A DNA stretch of 64,000 bases, taken from contig JABWBP010000031.1 in assembly GCA_013360445.1 (NCBI GenBank), forward strand, positions 1-64,000, written 5' to 3'. This stretch comes from Calditrichaceae bacterium (GTDB lineage: Bacteria; Calditrichota; Calditrichia; RBG-13-44-9; J075). The notes beneath the pieces were generated by a model. That model was not told where the DNA came from. It saw only the letters and a list, made by a program, of their open reading frames with translations, and did not search any database. A program made the translations under genes and the position numbers. This document shows positions 44,761 to 54,700 of this stretch, piece after piece. Position 1 is the stretch's first letter; every line of letters starts with the position of its first letter.

Positions 44761-45852
44761 ATGAAGAATATTTCACTTTTTTTGATGCTCGTTACATGTT
44801 TGTTCATTACTGGTTACAGCCAGGTATGGAGCCATAACAGCGCCAGGGAAACCGGGGAACCGGCCGTTGAAAACCTGGAAATCGACAATCCGGAGGAGGC
44901 GCTCTATCATTACAAAAAAGCGCTGCAGGAACACCAGCTATCCGGCAACCTTTCCGGAGAAGTGAATGCCCTGGAGACCATTGCGCTCATCTATACAAGG
45001 CAAAAATCCTACTCCCTGGCCCGCTACTACTGCCGCAAGGCCCTCCGCACCGGCGAAGCTACTTTTCACGCTTATTACCTCCTGGCGCAGATTGCTTACG
45101 AAGAGAACCGCAATTTCCCGGAAGCCCAAAAATTCTGTTCCGAGGGTCTGCTGAAATTCCCCGGCAACCGCCAACTGGCGCGTTTTCAAGTATGGTTGAA
45201 TCAGCGGGGGGACGCGGAGTTGTTTCCGAATCTCCCGGCGGTTCAACGAGCCGGCTTGCCGGAGGCGCGGCAAAGCTCCCTTTCTTCGCTGGAGCAGGAG
45301 ATTGTGGAAGAGATGAATCGCGCCCGGCAGAACCCTTCCGCCTACGCCCGGCATCTGGAGGAGCTTAAAGCATATTTCGATAAAGATCTTCTGAAGCTTC
45401 CCGGCAAGATCCCGGTGAGAACCCGGGAGGGCGTCAAAGCGGTAGATGAGGCCATCGCTTTCCTGAAGCGCGCCCGGTCGCTCGGCAAGCTGAAAGCCTC
45501 GGAAGGGATGTCGCGCGCTGCCAAAGACCACGTGCTGGACCAGGGACGCAGCGGCAAAACCGGGCACATCGGGCAGGACGGCAGCAAGCCCTACGAGCGA
45601 ATGGAGCGCTACGGCTCCTGGGAAGGCCTCTCCGGGGAAAACATTGCTTACGGGGATGAAACCGCCCGCATGATCGTCATGCAACTCATCATCGACGATG
45701 GGGTGCCCAACCGCGGGCACCGGGAGAACATCTTCAACCCGGAATTCCGTTTTGCCGGGGTGGCGGTGGGTTCCCATCCGATTTATCGCACCATGTGCGT
45801 CATCAACTTTGCCGGCCAGTTCATAGAAAAACAGGAAACCTCGGAACGTTGA
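44761..45852 (+). CDS. Secreted TPR - CAP/SCP domain protein
   Basis: 363 residues. Signal peptide (MKNISLFLMLVTCLFITGYSQ). Two TPR-like hairpins in about 45-150 (ALYHYKKALQEHQ, SLARYYCRKALRTGEATFHAYYLLAQIAYEE). CAP domain about 185-355 with SLEQEIVEEMNRARQNPSAYARHLE, AAKDHVLDQG, SGENIAYG and RGHRENIFNPEFRFAGVA, the CAP1/CAP2 signatures. The CAP His and Glu typical of metal-binding members are partly conserved (KTGHIGQDGS, GENIAYG, GHRENIF). Bacterial CAP proteins bind lipids or peptidoglycan. Role unknown. AGGAAGG precedes the ATG. Confidence 0.88.
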   Translation: MKNISLFLMLVTCLFITGYSQVWSHNSARETGEPAVENLEIDNPEEALYHYKKALQEHQLSGNLSGEVNALETIALIYTRQKSYSLARYYCRKALRTGEATFHAYYLLAQIAYEENRNFPEAQKFCSEGLLKFPGNRQLARFQVWLNQRGDAELFPNLPAVQRAGLPEARQSSLSSLEQEIVEEMNRARQNPSAYARHLEELKAYFDKDLLKLPGKIPVRTREGVKAVDEAIAFLKRARSLGKLKASEGMSRAAKDHVLDQGRSGKTGHIGQDGSKPYERMERYGSWEGLSGENIAYGDETARMIVMQLIIDDGVPNRGHRENIFNPEFRFAGVAVGSHPIYRTMCVINFAGQFIEKQETSER

Positions 45853-46163
45853 CCATAATCGCGCGCGGGAAATGTCTGCCCTCCCGCAGTTACCACTTAC
45901 CACTCCAGCACTCACCCGTCACCAGAATACAACCGCTTCCCGGCTTATGCCGCGTACGCTCCTGTCCCCGGTAATTCCAACGCCGCTGCTGCGTTTTAGA
46001 AAAAATCTAATGCACCTATTTTCATTTATTGATTTCCGACCGGCCATTGGTTAATTTGGCGGCGTCAAACCAAACAAATGGAGATGTACGTAAATTCCCC
46101 ATTTTTGAAAGGTCCCAGTGTTTGATTTAGCTATCATTCACCCAAATCAGGAGGCGTATTCGA
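45853..46163. other. Intergenic region without recognisable features
   Basis: About 310 bp. I see no array, no hairpin with a T-run and no coding frame of interest. AT-rich stretches at 45990-46040 and 46080-46140 may hold the protease promoter. Confidence 0.4.
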
Positions 46164-47174
46164 ATGGCCAATCTGCAAGATGTGCGCAAGCTGCTCCGGG
46201 AAGCGCACCCGGAATTGTTCCGCAAAGCAAACGTGGTCGCAACGGGTGTGGGGTATAAAAAGGTAGAAGGTAAAGCCACCAAGGAACTCGGCATTATCTG
46301 CTCCGTCGCTACCAAACAATCCAAACAATCGCTCTCGGCGCAGGATTTGATCCCCTCCACCATTCAGGGTGTGCCGGTGGACGTGGAACCGACCGGGCTG
46401 ATTTACGCCCAGCAGGATCCCACCGGAAGGTTCCGGCCGGCGCCGGGGGGCGTCAGCGTGGGGCATTTCCGCATCACCGCGGGCACCCTGGGAATTTGGG
46501 TGCGGAAAAACAACAAGTTTTATATTCTCTCCAACAATCACGTTCTGGCAAACAGTAACGACGCCGCCATCGGGGATGCGATTTTGCAGCCGGGGCCGTA
46601 CGACGGCGGTTCCAACCCGGCGGACCAAATTGCGACTTTAAGCGAATTCGTGCCCATCCAGTTTGAAGGCGGCGGTGGCGGAAGTCCCTGCCCGTTTGCC
46701 AACGGCATCGCCTCGGTATTGAACGGGCTGGCCGCCGCGTTCGGCAGCAGCACCCGCTTGAAAGCGGTGTACGCCGCTGCGCCGAAAGCCGCCCAGAACC
46801 TGGTGGATGCTGCCATTGCCGAGCCGTTGAGCCAGGGCGACGTGCTCAACGAAATTTTGAATATCGGAGCGGTTACCCAGACGGCGGAAGGCTCCCTGGG
46901 CATGGCGATCAAGAAGATGGGACGCACCACCGGCTTTACCACCGGCAGCATCATTCAGATCGACGTGACCTCCCAGGTGAGCTACGGAGCCGGTAAGGTT
47001 GGAGTGTTCGTGGATCAACTGATGGCCGGCAACATGAGCGCGGGGGGAGACAGCGGCTCCGCGGTGGTCAGCAGCGACAACAAATTAGTGGGCCTGCTTT
47101 TCGCGGGTAGTAATACTTCCACCATCATCAACCGCATCCAGAACGTGTTTTTGGCCCTGAATATTACCCTGTGA
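46164..47174 (+). CDS. Nal1-like trypsin-fold serine protease (second copy)
   Basis: 336 residues, no signal peptide, same two-part build as the protein at 24265-25275, and co-linear with it. N-terminal domain KANVVATGVGYKKVEG, ELGIICSVATKQ, VPVDVEPTG. Protease core with His in LSNNHVLANS, Asp in NLVDAAIAEPL and Ser in SAGGDSGSAVV. An insertion rich in Ala and Gly (GGGGGSPCPFANGIASVLNG) lies between His and Asp. GGAGG precedes the ATG. It is followed by a domain-only relative at 47282, probably the product of a partial duplication. Confidence 0.85.
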   Translation: MANLQDVRKLLREAHPELFRKANVVATGVGYKKVEGKATKELGIICSVATKQSKQSLSAQDLIPSTIQGVPVDVEPTGLIYAQQDPTGRFRPAPGGVSVGHFRITAGTLGIWVRKNNKFYILSNNHVLANSNDAAIGDAILQPGPYDGGSNPADQIATLSEFVPIQFEGGGGGSPCPFANGIASVLNGLAAAFGSSTRLKAVYAAAPKAAQNLVDAAIAEPLSQGDVLNEILNIGAVTQTAEGSLGMAIKKMGRTTGFTTGSIIQIDVTSQVSYGAGKVGVFVDQLMAGNMSAGGDSGSAVVSSDNKLVGLLFAGSNTSTIINRIQNVFLALNITL

Positions 47175-47252
47175 ATACGTGATGCGTAACTCGTATTGCG
47201 TAATGCGTATTCCGTTTGGTTACGCATTACGTTTTATGCAATACGCAATACG
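47175..47252. repeat. GTAACTC/GTAATGC word array
   Basis: CGTGATGCGTAACTCGTATTGCG on the left, GGTTACGCATTACGTTTTATGC on the right. It separates the second protease from its N-terminal-domain relative. Confidence 0.8.
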
Positions 47253-47281
47253 ACCTGCGTATTCCGTTTTAAGGTGAGGCC

Positions 47282-47509
47282 ATGGCGAACGATATGGAAA
47301 AAATCCGCCAGTTGAAGCGCGCCTACGAGGGCGCGTGGATGGCCCTGGATGGCGTGGCGGCGATAGGAATCGGGCTGGCTTCCGGGGGAAACCCTGCCAT
47401 CATTGTGTCGGTGAGCCGTAATCTTCAAACCCTGCGGGAGCAAATCCCCCGGACTATCGAGGGCGTACCGGTGGAAGTGGTGGAGACCGGCGAGATCAAA
47501 GCCCTGTGA
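47282..47509 (+). CDS. Stand-alone N-terminal domain of the Nal1-like protease family
   Basis: 75 residues, complete with its own AAGGTGAGG ribosome site and stop. It aligns with the first 70 residues of both proteases: VAAIGIGLASGGNPAIIVSVSRNLQTLREQIPRTIEGVPVEVVETGEIKAL corresponds to VVAVGIGYKT...IICSV...IPTDVIETG. The protease domain is missing altogether. Either a functional regulator or binding partner of the neighbouring protease, or a truncated duplicate that keeps an intact frame. Confidence 0.75.
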   Translation: MANDMEKIRQLKRAYEGAWMALDGVAAIGIGLASGGNPAIIVSVSRNLQTLREQIPRTIEGVPVEVVETGEIKAL

Positions 47510-47622
47510 AATTCCGCTAAAAAAGCAACCTCCTCCCCGGGCTTTCGTTTATTGCCATGTCGATAGGTCTTATAAACTATCGACGAGGCATCTACAACCA
47601 ACCTGTCAGGAGGAAGCAGATC

Positions 47623-48267
47623 ATGAAAGTGCGACAGTCGCTCTATTTATTCTTATTCATTGCTGCCACAAGCCTGAGCGCCTGCGGCGGCGACATGGCG
47701 GTGAACAAAACCATCCGGGTGGAAGACGGGGAAACCCGCCAGGGGGACGTTTCCACGGTAAACGGGGACGTCATTGTCGGCAACGATTGTACCATCCGGG
47801 GCGATTGCCAGTCGGTGAACGGGGAGATCGAGATCGGCGAACGCTGCAAGGTCGATGACGTCAGTTGCGTGAACGGCAGAATCACGGTCGGCGAAGGCTC
47901 CGCGCTGCGGGGGGACGCCAGCACGGTGAACGGCAGAATCTCCCTGGCCGGCGCGGAAGTGGGGGGAGAAGTTAGCACGGTCAACGGGGATATTCGCCTG
48001 AACGATAGCCGGGTAAAACGCAATATCGAAACCGTTAACGGCGATATCATCCTGCGCCAGCAGTCCGTGGTGGAGGGCGATATTGTCATTCATGACACCC
48101 ACGGCCCCTCAAAGCCTAAACGCCAACTGACCATCCGTTTAGAAGAGGGATCGGTGGTGGAAGGCGATATCCTGGTGAAAGATGATAATGTAGAAGCGGT
48201 AGTATATTTATCCGGGGAGAGCAAGGTTCAGGGCCGCATCGAGAACGCGGAAGTGGTGAAAGAGTAA
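47623..48267 (+). CDS. Beta-helix lipoprotein (polymer-forming-like)
   Basis: 214 residues from ATG 47623 (AGGAGGAAG upstream). Lipoprotein signal ending TSLSACGGD. The rest is a regular repeat of about 19-20 residues with STVNGDVIVGN, QSVNGEIEIGE, SCVNGRITVGE, STVNGRISLAG, STVNGDIRLND, ETVNGDIILRQ: a right-handed beta-helix resembling bactofilin-like or polymer-forming proteins. It would form an elongated rod anchored to the outer or inner membrane. No binding residues are evident. Confidence 0.85.
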   Translation: MKVRQSLYLFLFIAATSLSACGGDMAVNKTIRVEDGETRQGDVSTVNGDVIVGNDCTIRGDCQSVNGEIEIGERCKVDDVSCVNGRITVGEGSALRGDASTVNGRISLAGAEVGGEVSTVNGDIRLNDSRVKRNIETVNGDIILRQQSVVEGDIVIHDTHGPSKPKRQLTIRLEEGSVVEGDILVKDDNVEAVVYLSGESKVQGRIENAEVVKE

Positions 48268-48278
48268 GTCTTAAGGAA

Positions 48279-48332
48279 GTGAAACCGGAAGCGTGAAGCG
48301 TGAAACGTGATCACGCATCACGTTTCACGCCC
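48279..48332. repeat. GAAGCGTGAAACGTGA / TCACGTTTCACGC word array
   Basis: GCGTGAAGCGTGAAACGTGAT-cacg-CATCACGTTTCACGC, a short self-complementary array in the leader of the methyltransferase gene. Confidence 0.75.
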
Positions 48333-48338
48333 CGTCTT

Positions 48339-49592
48339 ATGCGAGTTACTGAAACTACCTTCATCGAAACCTGGGCGCGATTGGACGCGCTGCTCCGGCA
48401 GCACCGGGAATTCTGGCAGTTTCGCCCTTTCGAGCGCCTGGAGCTGCCCTGGAAATTGCGCTTTCCGGAATTGTGCGCCTGGCTGGAGTCGTTGTCGCAG
48501 GAGGAGATCGATTCCCTGGACCCCCAGCCGGCGCGGCTAAGTGAGGCGCTTGCTCCCTGCCTTCCCGAGGCCCCGGCGCTGGAAGCGCTTACCCTCCTTC
48601 CACAATTCCCGAAAAACGCGCGGATCATTGACGAACGGATCAATTACCGGATGCCGGAGCGAAAGTGGCGGCAGATTCGCGCTTTCGCCGCCAGCGTTCC
48701 CCTGAACGGGCGCCCGCTGCTGGAGTGGTGTTCCGGCATGGGTCACCTGGGCCGGCTGCTGGCGCGAATGCAGGGCGCCGCGGTTGAGTGTATCGAGAAA
48801 AACCCCGATTTGTGCGAAAAAGGAAGGGTGCTGGCCCGCCGCAACGGGGCGCGGTTGGATTTTTACCCGGTGGATGTGCTTTCTTCAGAAGTTTCCCGAT
48901 ATTTGAAGCCCGGGCAGCAGGTGGTAGCGCTGCACGCCTGCGGGGATCTGCACCGCAAATTGCTTCAGGAAGCGGCGCGCATTCCGCTTGCCGCGCTCAG
49001 CCTGGCGCCCTGCTGCTATCACCTTACCGGCGGCGAATTTTACGCGCCGCTCTCCTCGCCGGGGCGGCGCAGCCCGCTCAAACTCTCGCGCTTCGATTTG
49101 CAGCTCCCTCTCCAGGAGACCGTGGTGGCCAACCGGCGCGCCATCCGCCTGCGGCAGCGGGAAATCGTCTGGCGGTTAGGATTCGATCTGCTGCAACGGG
49201 AGGTTCGCGGGGTAAATTGCTATTTAAACGTCCCTCCGGCCCGGGAGAGCCTGTTAGGCAAGGATTTTCCCACTTTCTGCCGCTGGGCCGCCGCCCGGCG
49301 CGGCATCCCCCTGCCGCAGCGGGTCGATTTTGAGTGCTACGAACGGTGCGGGGAGGAGCGCCGGATCACCGTTTCCCGCATGGAGTTGCTGCGCCACTTC
49401 TTCCGCCGCCCCCTGGAAATCTGGCTGCTGCTGGATTACGCCCTGTTCTTAGGCGAGCGGGGCTACCGGGTGCAGGTGGGGGGGTTTTGCGAAAAATCAG
49501 TGACTCCCCGCAACGTGCTCATTCACGCGCAGCGGGAGGGGGAAGATCAAATTGGCAATTGGCAATCGCCAATTGTCAATTGCCAATTATAG
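48339..49592 (+). CDS. Methyltransf_32-type SAM-dependent methyltransferase-like protein
   Basis: 417 residues from ATG 48339; the earlier start at 48300 lies in the repeat array. The Rossmann core is at about 130-240: LEWCSGMGHLGRLLARMQGA (SAM loop), CIEKNPDLCEKG, VALHACGDLHRKLL and LAPCCYHLTG. These are the motifs shared with GSTCD-like methyltransferases. The target is unknown. The last ten or so residues (QIGNWQSPIVNCQL) are read from the AATTGGC repeat array at 49549-49590, so the array supplies the C-terminus and the stop. Confidence 0.8.
   Translation: MRVTETTFIETWARLDALLRQHREFWQFRPFERLELPWKLRFPELCAWLESLSQEEIDSLDPQPARLSEALAPCLPEAPALEALTLLPQFPKNARIIDERINYRMPERKWRQIRAFAASVPLNGRPLLEWCSGMGHLGRLLARMQGAAVECIEKNPDLCEKGRVLARRNGARLDFYPVDVLSSEVSRYLKPGQQVVALHACGDLHRKLLQEAARIPLAALSLAPCCYHLTGGEFYAPLSSPGRRSPLKLSRFDLQLPLQETVVANRRAIRLRQREIVWRLGFDLLQREVRGVNCYLNVPPARESLLGKDFPTFCRWAAARRGIPLPQRVDFECYERCGEERRITVSRMELLRHFFRRPLEIWLLLDYALFLGERGYRVQVGGFCEKSVTPRNVLIHAQREGEDQIGNWQSPIVNCQL
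49549..49590. repeat. AATTGGC/GCCAATT word array
   Basis: AAATTGGCAATTGGCAA-tcgcc-AATTGTCAATTGCCAATT. Self-complementary, and overlaps the 3' end of the methyltransferase gene. Same family as 12401-12440. Confidence 0.85.
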
Positions 49593-49680
49593 GGGCAGGA
49601 GTGGGGAAAAATTGTTTACCCTTTTCCCGTTCCCGCGGAGTGGCTATATTAGGGGCAACTTCAGTCATCGAGGCCGGTTC

Positions 49681-51048
49681 ATGGAGAAACGCCATAAACA
49701 TCCCCCGCTGCTTCCGGAATATTGGCTCTACTGGACCTATCTCCGCCCGGAATTGCTCCGCCAGCCCCTGCGCAGCAGCGAGGGGCACACCCTGGCGATC
49801 ATCGAGCCGGGGCGCCGGAACGAGGATAACGGCCCGGACTTTATCAACGCCATCCTGGAGATCAACGGGATGCGCTGCCGCGGCGACGTGGAATTCCATC
49901 TCACCCCGCGGGAGTGGTTCCGGCACGGCCACGCCCAGGACGAGCGCTACCGCAACGTGGCGCTCCACGTTCTCTGGGACGCTCCCGGGGGCATCCCGGT
50001 CGCATTGCGGGGCCGTTTTCCGCACCTGCTGCTGCGCTCCCACTTGAATATGCCGGAAGAGGCCTGGCGGGCGTACATGATCGAGCTGGAAGGAGCTTCC
50101 GATGCCGGGAGCCCTGCTTTCCAGGACCCGGGTGCTCTCTCGCCGGCGCGAATCGCGGACCTGGCCGAACAGCGCTTCCGGCGCAAAATCGAGCGCCTGC
50201 GCAGCTGGTTTTGCCAATTCTCTCCGGAAGATCTGCTCTACATCGCCCTGGCCGAAGCGTTAGGGTATTCCAAGAACAAATTCCCCTTTCGCCAGTTGAT
50301 GTGGGAATGCCCCCCCTCCCGGGTGTACGCGGCCATCCCTACCCTGCAGCGCTCGCCCCTCTCCATCTGGATTTATTTAGCCCTGCGGGGCGGGTTGCTC
50401 CCCCCCGCGGCGGTTGCCCGTAAAACCCTCCTGCCGCCCTCCCTGGCTGCAACGGTGCGGGAAATCTACGAAGGTTTTGCCCGGCAGGGGTTTTACCCCC
50501 TGTTAGGGCTGCGGGACTGGAATTTCTCCCGCCTGCGCCCCTCCAACCATCCCGTCCTGCGCCTGGCCGCGCTGGCGCAATTGCTCTACCGCCACCAGTC
50601 GCCCGGCTTGTGGGAAAAACTGTTAGCCGCGGCCATGCAGCGGCTGCCCCTCCATGCTACCCTGCCGGCCTGGGAGGATTGTTTCCGCTGCCGGCCGGGC
50701 GAACCCCTGGGGGCGGTATTAGGCTACTTTTTGCGGCGAAGCCATGGATCCCCACATTTCCGGCGGCTGCCCGGGCAGATGATCGGCGCCACCCGGCTGA
50801 AACAGTTTTTTGTGAACGGCCTCCTGCCCCTGTTGATTACCTGGGCGGAGCGGAGCGGCAACCAGGGGTTCCGGGCCTACCTGGAGGGGCTTTTCGAGGC
50901 CTTCCCTTCCGCGGAAGACCCCGGGGTGATTCGCCGCCAACTCCAACTCATTTCCGACCCGGCCCTGGCCCGCCGGATCGCGCAATCCGCTTTTTACCAG
51001 CAGGGGATGTTAGAATTGGCGGCTTCCCGGGCCGCGCTGCAACCCTGA
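49681..51048 (+). CDS. DUF2851 family protein
   Basis: 455 residues from ATG 49681; the first 43 codons of the longer frame come from the array and are not conserved-looking. Family marker EPGRRNEDNGPDFINAILEING, with GDVEFHLTPREWFRHGH and LHVLWD after it; these look like a PD-(D/E)xK-type nuclease-like core, although activity has not to my knowledge been shown. Common in Bacteroidota and relatives as a single-copy cytoplasmic protein. Followed by DUF1353 after an AACCATCC word array. Confidence 0.85.
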   Translation: MEKRHKHPPLLPEYWLYWTYLRPELLRQPLRSSEGHTLAIIEPGRRNEDNGPDFINAILEINGMRCRGDVEFHLTPREWFRHGHAQDERYRNVALHVLWDAPGGIPVALRGRFPHLLLRSHLNMPEEAWRAYMIELEGASDAGSPAFQDPGALSPARIADLAEQRFRRKIERLRSWFCQFSPEDLLYIALAEALGYSKNKFPFRQLMWECPPSRVYAAIPTLQRSPLSIWIYLALRGGLLPPAAVARKTLLPPSLAATVREIYEGFARQGFYPLLGLRDWNFSRLRPSNHPVLRLAALAQLLYRHQSPGLWEKLLAAAMQRLPLHATLPAWEDCFRCRPGEPLGAVLGYFLRRSHGSPHFRRLPGQMIGATRLKQFFVNGLLPLLITWAERSGNQGFRAYLEGLFEAFPSAEDPGVIRRQLQLISDPALARRIAQSAFYQQGMLELAASRAALQP

Positions 51049-51057
51049 ACCCCGGCC

Positions 51058-51100
51058 TCAACCATCCAACCATTCAGCCATTTAACCATCCACCCCCTAA
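51058..51100. repeat. Short AACCATCC word array
   Basis: TCAACCATCCAACCATTCAGCC followed by ATTTAACCATCCACC. Same family as 31443-31505; only one arm is present here. Confidence 0.7.
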
Positions 51101-51113
51101 CCCCGGAACGCCC

Positions 51114-51569
51114 ATGAAACCCTTTCTCGAGACGCTGAAAAAAACCCTGGTCAAAATACCCGCATCGGATCTTCCCTCCCCGGTGATCACCTACCTGGTG
51201 GCCGAAAAGTGCTGGCGGCTGGAGGGGCCCTATGAACTGCCCGCGGGAGCGGTCCTGCCCCGGGATCCCCAAACCGCGCTGAAAATTCCCGCGGGATTCA
51301 AATTCGACCTGGCTTCTATTCCCCGGCCGCTGTGGTGGCTGATCGCGCCCTTCGAGCTATCCATTGCCGCCCCGCTGGTGCACGATTTTCTCTACCGCTC
51401 CGGCGGCAACCCCCCGCAGGATTCGGTAACCCCGCCGCGCTCCTATACCCGCAAAGAAACCGACCAGATTTTCAAGCACCTGATGAAAGGCGAGCGGGTG
51501 AAGCCCTGGCGCATGAACAGCGCCTACTTAGCGGTGCGCTGGTTCGGCGGGAAGGCCTGGAAAGATTGA
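51114..51569 (+). CDS. DUF1353 family protein
   Basis: 151 residues. DUF1353 is best known from phage and prophage genes, but chromosomal copies are frequent. Core PAGFKFDLASIPRPLWWLIAPF and APLVHDFLYRSGG, then YTRKETDQIFKHLMKGERVKPWRMNSAYLAVRWFGGKAW. No phage neighbours are present. The start at 51114 has only a weak site (CCCCGGAACG). It follows the DUF2851 gene with 65 bp. Confidence 0.85.
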   Translation: MKPFLETLKKTLVKIPASDLPSPVITYLVAEKCWRLEGPYELPAGAVLPRDPQTALKIPAGFKFDLASIPRPLWWLIAPFELSIAAPLVHDFLYRSGGNPPQDSVTPPRSYTRKETDQIFKHLMKGERVKPWRMNSAYLAVRWFGGKAWKD

Positions 51570-51704
51570 ACCCGCGGCAAGGAGCCCGCAGGGCGTGAAT
51601 CTGCCTCCAAATTCACGAATCTGTAAACGAAATCCGCCTGGCCTCGTATGAAGGAGATGGCAATTTAGAAAATCTCATTCATTCTTCTGCGAAAGGAGAA
51701 CCGG

Positions 51705-54700
51705 ATGAAGTTATCAACCATCTCCGCGACTCTCCGGGCATTTTCCACCCGCTTGCCTTTGCGCACCCTCGTCCCCGGCATGGCCCTGCTGTTCAACGCC
51801 GCGCTTTGCAGCTCGCTGCACGGGCAGCCTTTCCCCGCTCCGGCGCAGCAGGCGCGCCCGCGCTTCGAGCACCTCAGCGTGGCCGAGGGGCTGCCGGAAA
51901 ACACCGTCAACTGGATCATCCAGGATCGCCTGGGGTTCCTGTGGATGAGCACCCAGAACGGGCTGGTCAAATATGATGGTTACGCCTTCACCACCTACAT
52001 GTTCGAACCCCATAATCCCCAAAGCCTCAGCGACCGCAACCCGATGGAAATCTTAGAGGACCACCTCGGCAACATCTGGGTGGGAACCTTGCGGGGCGGT
52101 CTGAACCGGTTCAACCGCGCCAGCGAAACCTTTACCCATTACCGGCATGATAAAAACGACCCGGCCAGCCTGAGCGACGACGGCGCGCTGACCCTGTACG
52201 AGGATAAAACCGGCGCGCTGTGGGTCGGCACTGCCGGGGGATTGAACCGCTTCGACCGCCGGAGCGGAACGTTTACCCGCTACCGCCACGATCCCGACAA
52301 TCCCCGCAGTCTCAGCAACGACCGGATCTACGCCATCCGGGAAGATCACCTGGGCAACTTTTGGATCGGCACCCACGAGGGGCTGAATCAATTCGAGCGC
52401 CGCAGCGGCGCGTGCGTGCGCTACCTGCACGATCCCGCCGATCCCGCCAGCCTGAGCCACAACACCGTTGCATTTTTGTACGAGGATAGTTCCGGTATTT
52501 TGTGGGTCGGCAGCGACGGGGGCGGGCTGAGCCGCTTTGACAGGGAGAGAAGAGCTTTCAAACATTACCGCTGCCATCCGCAGGATCCCGCCAGCCTGGG
52601 CAGCGACCGGGTTTATTCTATTTTAGAGGATCGCAGCGGCAACCTCTGGGTGGGCACTTTCGGCGGGGGGCTGAACCGCTTCGAGCGGAAAACAGAAACT
52701 TTTACCCGCTTCCGGAATTCCCCGAACGATCCCGCCAGCATCAGCGGCGACGCGATCCGCTTCGTGTTCCAGGATCGCTCCGGGGTGCTGTGGATCGGCA
52801 CCTTCCTGAACGGGTTGAATAAGCTGGATCAATCCGGGGACAAGTTTGCGCACTACCACAACGTTCCCGGCGACCCCGCCAGCCTGAACAACAACCGGGT
52901 GTGGGCGCTGCATGAGGACCGGGAGGGAATTTTGTGGGTCGGCAGCGACGGGGGCGGCTTGAGCCGGCTCGACCGCCAAACCGGAAAGTTCAGGGCATAT
53001 ACTCACGACCCCGCCGATCCGCACAGCGTGAGCAACAATTACGTGGGAATCATCTATGAAGACAGAGCCGGGGTCTTGTGGATCGGCGCTTACGGCGGCG
53101 GGTTGAGCCGCTTCGACCGCAAGAAAGAGATTTTTACCCGCTACGCTCCCCATCCCGGGGCGCGGGATAGTTTGAACAACGGGTTCATCCATGCGATTTG
53201 TGAGGACTCCTTCGGGGCGCTCTGGATCGGCACCCTCGGCGGGGGATTGAATAAATTTGATCGTGAAAAGAAGGTTTTCACCCAGTACCTCTACGATCCG
53301 AAAATGCCGCAGCGCCTGAGTATCCCGCGCATCAACGCCATCCGGGAAGACGCCGCGGGAACCCTCTGGATCGGCAGCGACGGGATGGGGCTGCTCCGCT
53401 ACGAGCGCGCCGCGGACAGCTTTACCCGTTTTTACGATTCCGAAAAGGGGCTGGATATTATCCTGAGCATTTACGAAGACCGCGCCGGTCGCTTCTGGAT
53501 CGGTACCTATCGCGGAGGGCTGCACTTATTCGACCGAACGAGCGGAACCAGCGTTGCTTTCACGGAAAAAGACGGCCTGCCCCACGCCGCGGTCAAGGGC
53601 ATTTTAGAAGACGAGGCCGGCAACCTGTGGTTAGGCGGGGAGCGGGGATTGGTGAAATTCGCTTACGAAAAGCGAACTTTCCGCACCTACGACGCCGCGG
53701 ACGGGTTGCAGGGCAGCCATTTCAATTTCAACGCCGCCTGCAAGGGAGCGGGCGGGGCGCTCTATTTCGGGGGGATCAACGGGTTCAATTGCTTCCATCC
53801 CGCGCGGTTAGAAGACAACCTCGTTCCCCCGCCGGTAGCCCTGACCGGTTTCAAAATTTTTAACCGCCCCGTCAGCGCGGGGGAGCGGTCGCCCTTGCCG
53901 GCGCACATCAACGTGGCCGGTGATCCATCCCTTCGGAAGGAGATTCGCCTTTCCTATTGGCAGAATGACATCTCCCTGGAATACGCAGCCCTGCATTTCA
54001 GCCGCCCGGAAAAAAACCTTTATGCCTTCAAGTTAGAAAATTATGAAGAGGAATGGCGGCAGGTGGGAACGCAGCGCAGCGCCACCTACACCAATTTGCA
54101 GCCGGGCGAGTACCGCTTCCGGGTGAAGGCGGCCAACCGCGACGGAATCTGGAATGAGGAGGGGGCCGCGGTGCGCATCCTCATCACCCCGCCGTTCTGG
54201 AAAACCGCCTGGTTCCGGGCAATCACAGCGGCGCTGCTGTTAGGGATAATATTTGCCGGGTACGAGTGGCGCTTGCGAACCATCAAAGCCAAAAAAAGAG
54301 AGCTGGAAGCCCGGGTGCAGGAGAAAACCGCGGCAACGGAAGCGCTGCAGGGGGCGCTGGCGGAAGTAGAGCGCCTGAAAAACCGCCTGCAAGCGGAGAA
54401 CATTTATTTGCAGGACGAGATCAGATTCGTGCACAATTTCGAGAATATCATCACCCGCAGCGAAGGGTTCAAAAAAATCCTGCGCAGCGTGGAGCAGGTG
54501 GCCTCCACGGACGCCACGGTATTGATCTTAGGCGAATCCGGCACCGGCAAGGAGCTGCTGGCGCGCGCCATCCACAATATCAGCCCGCGGGGAGAGCGGC
54601 CGCTGGTGAAGGTAAACTGCTCCGCGCTGCCGGCCAATCTCATCGAAAGCGAGCTGTTCGGGCACGAAAAAGGCGCCTTTACCGGGGCGATTTGCCGCAA

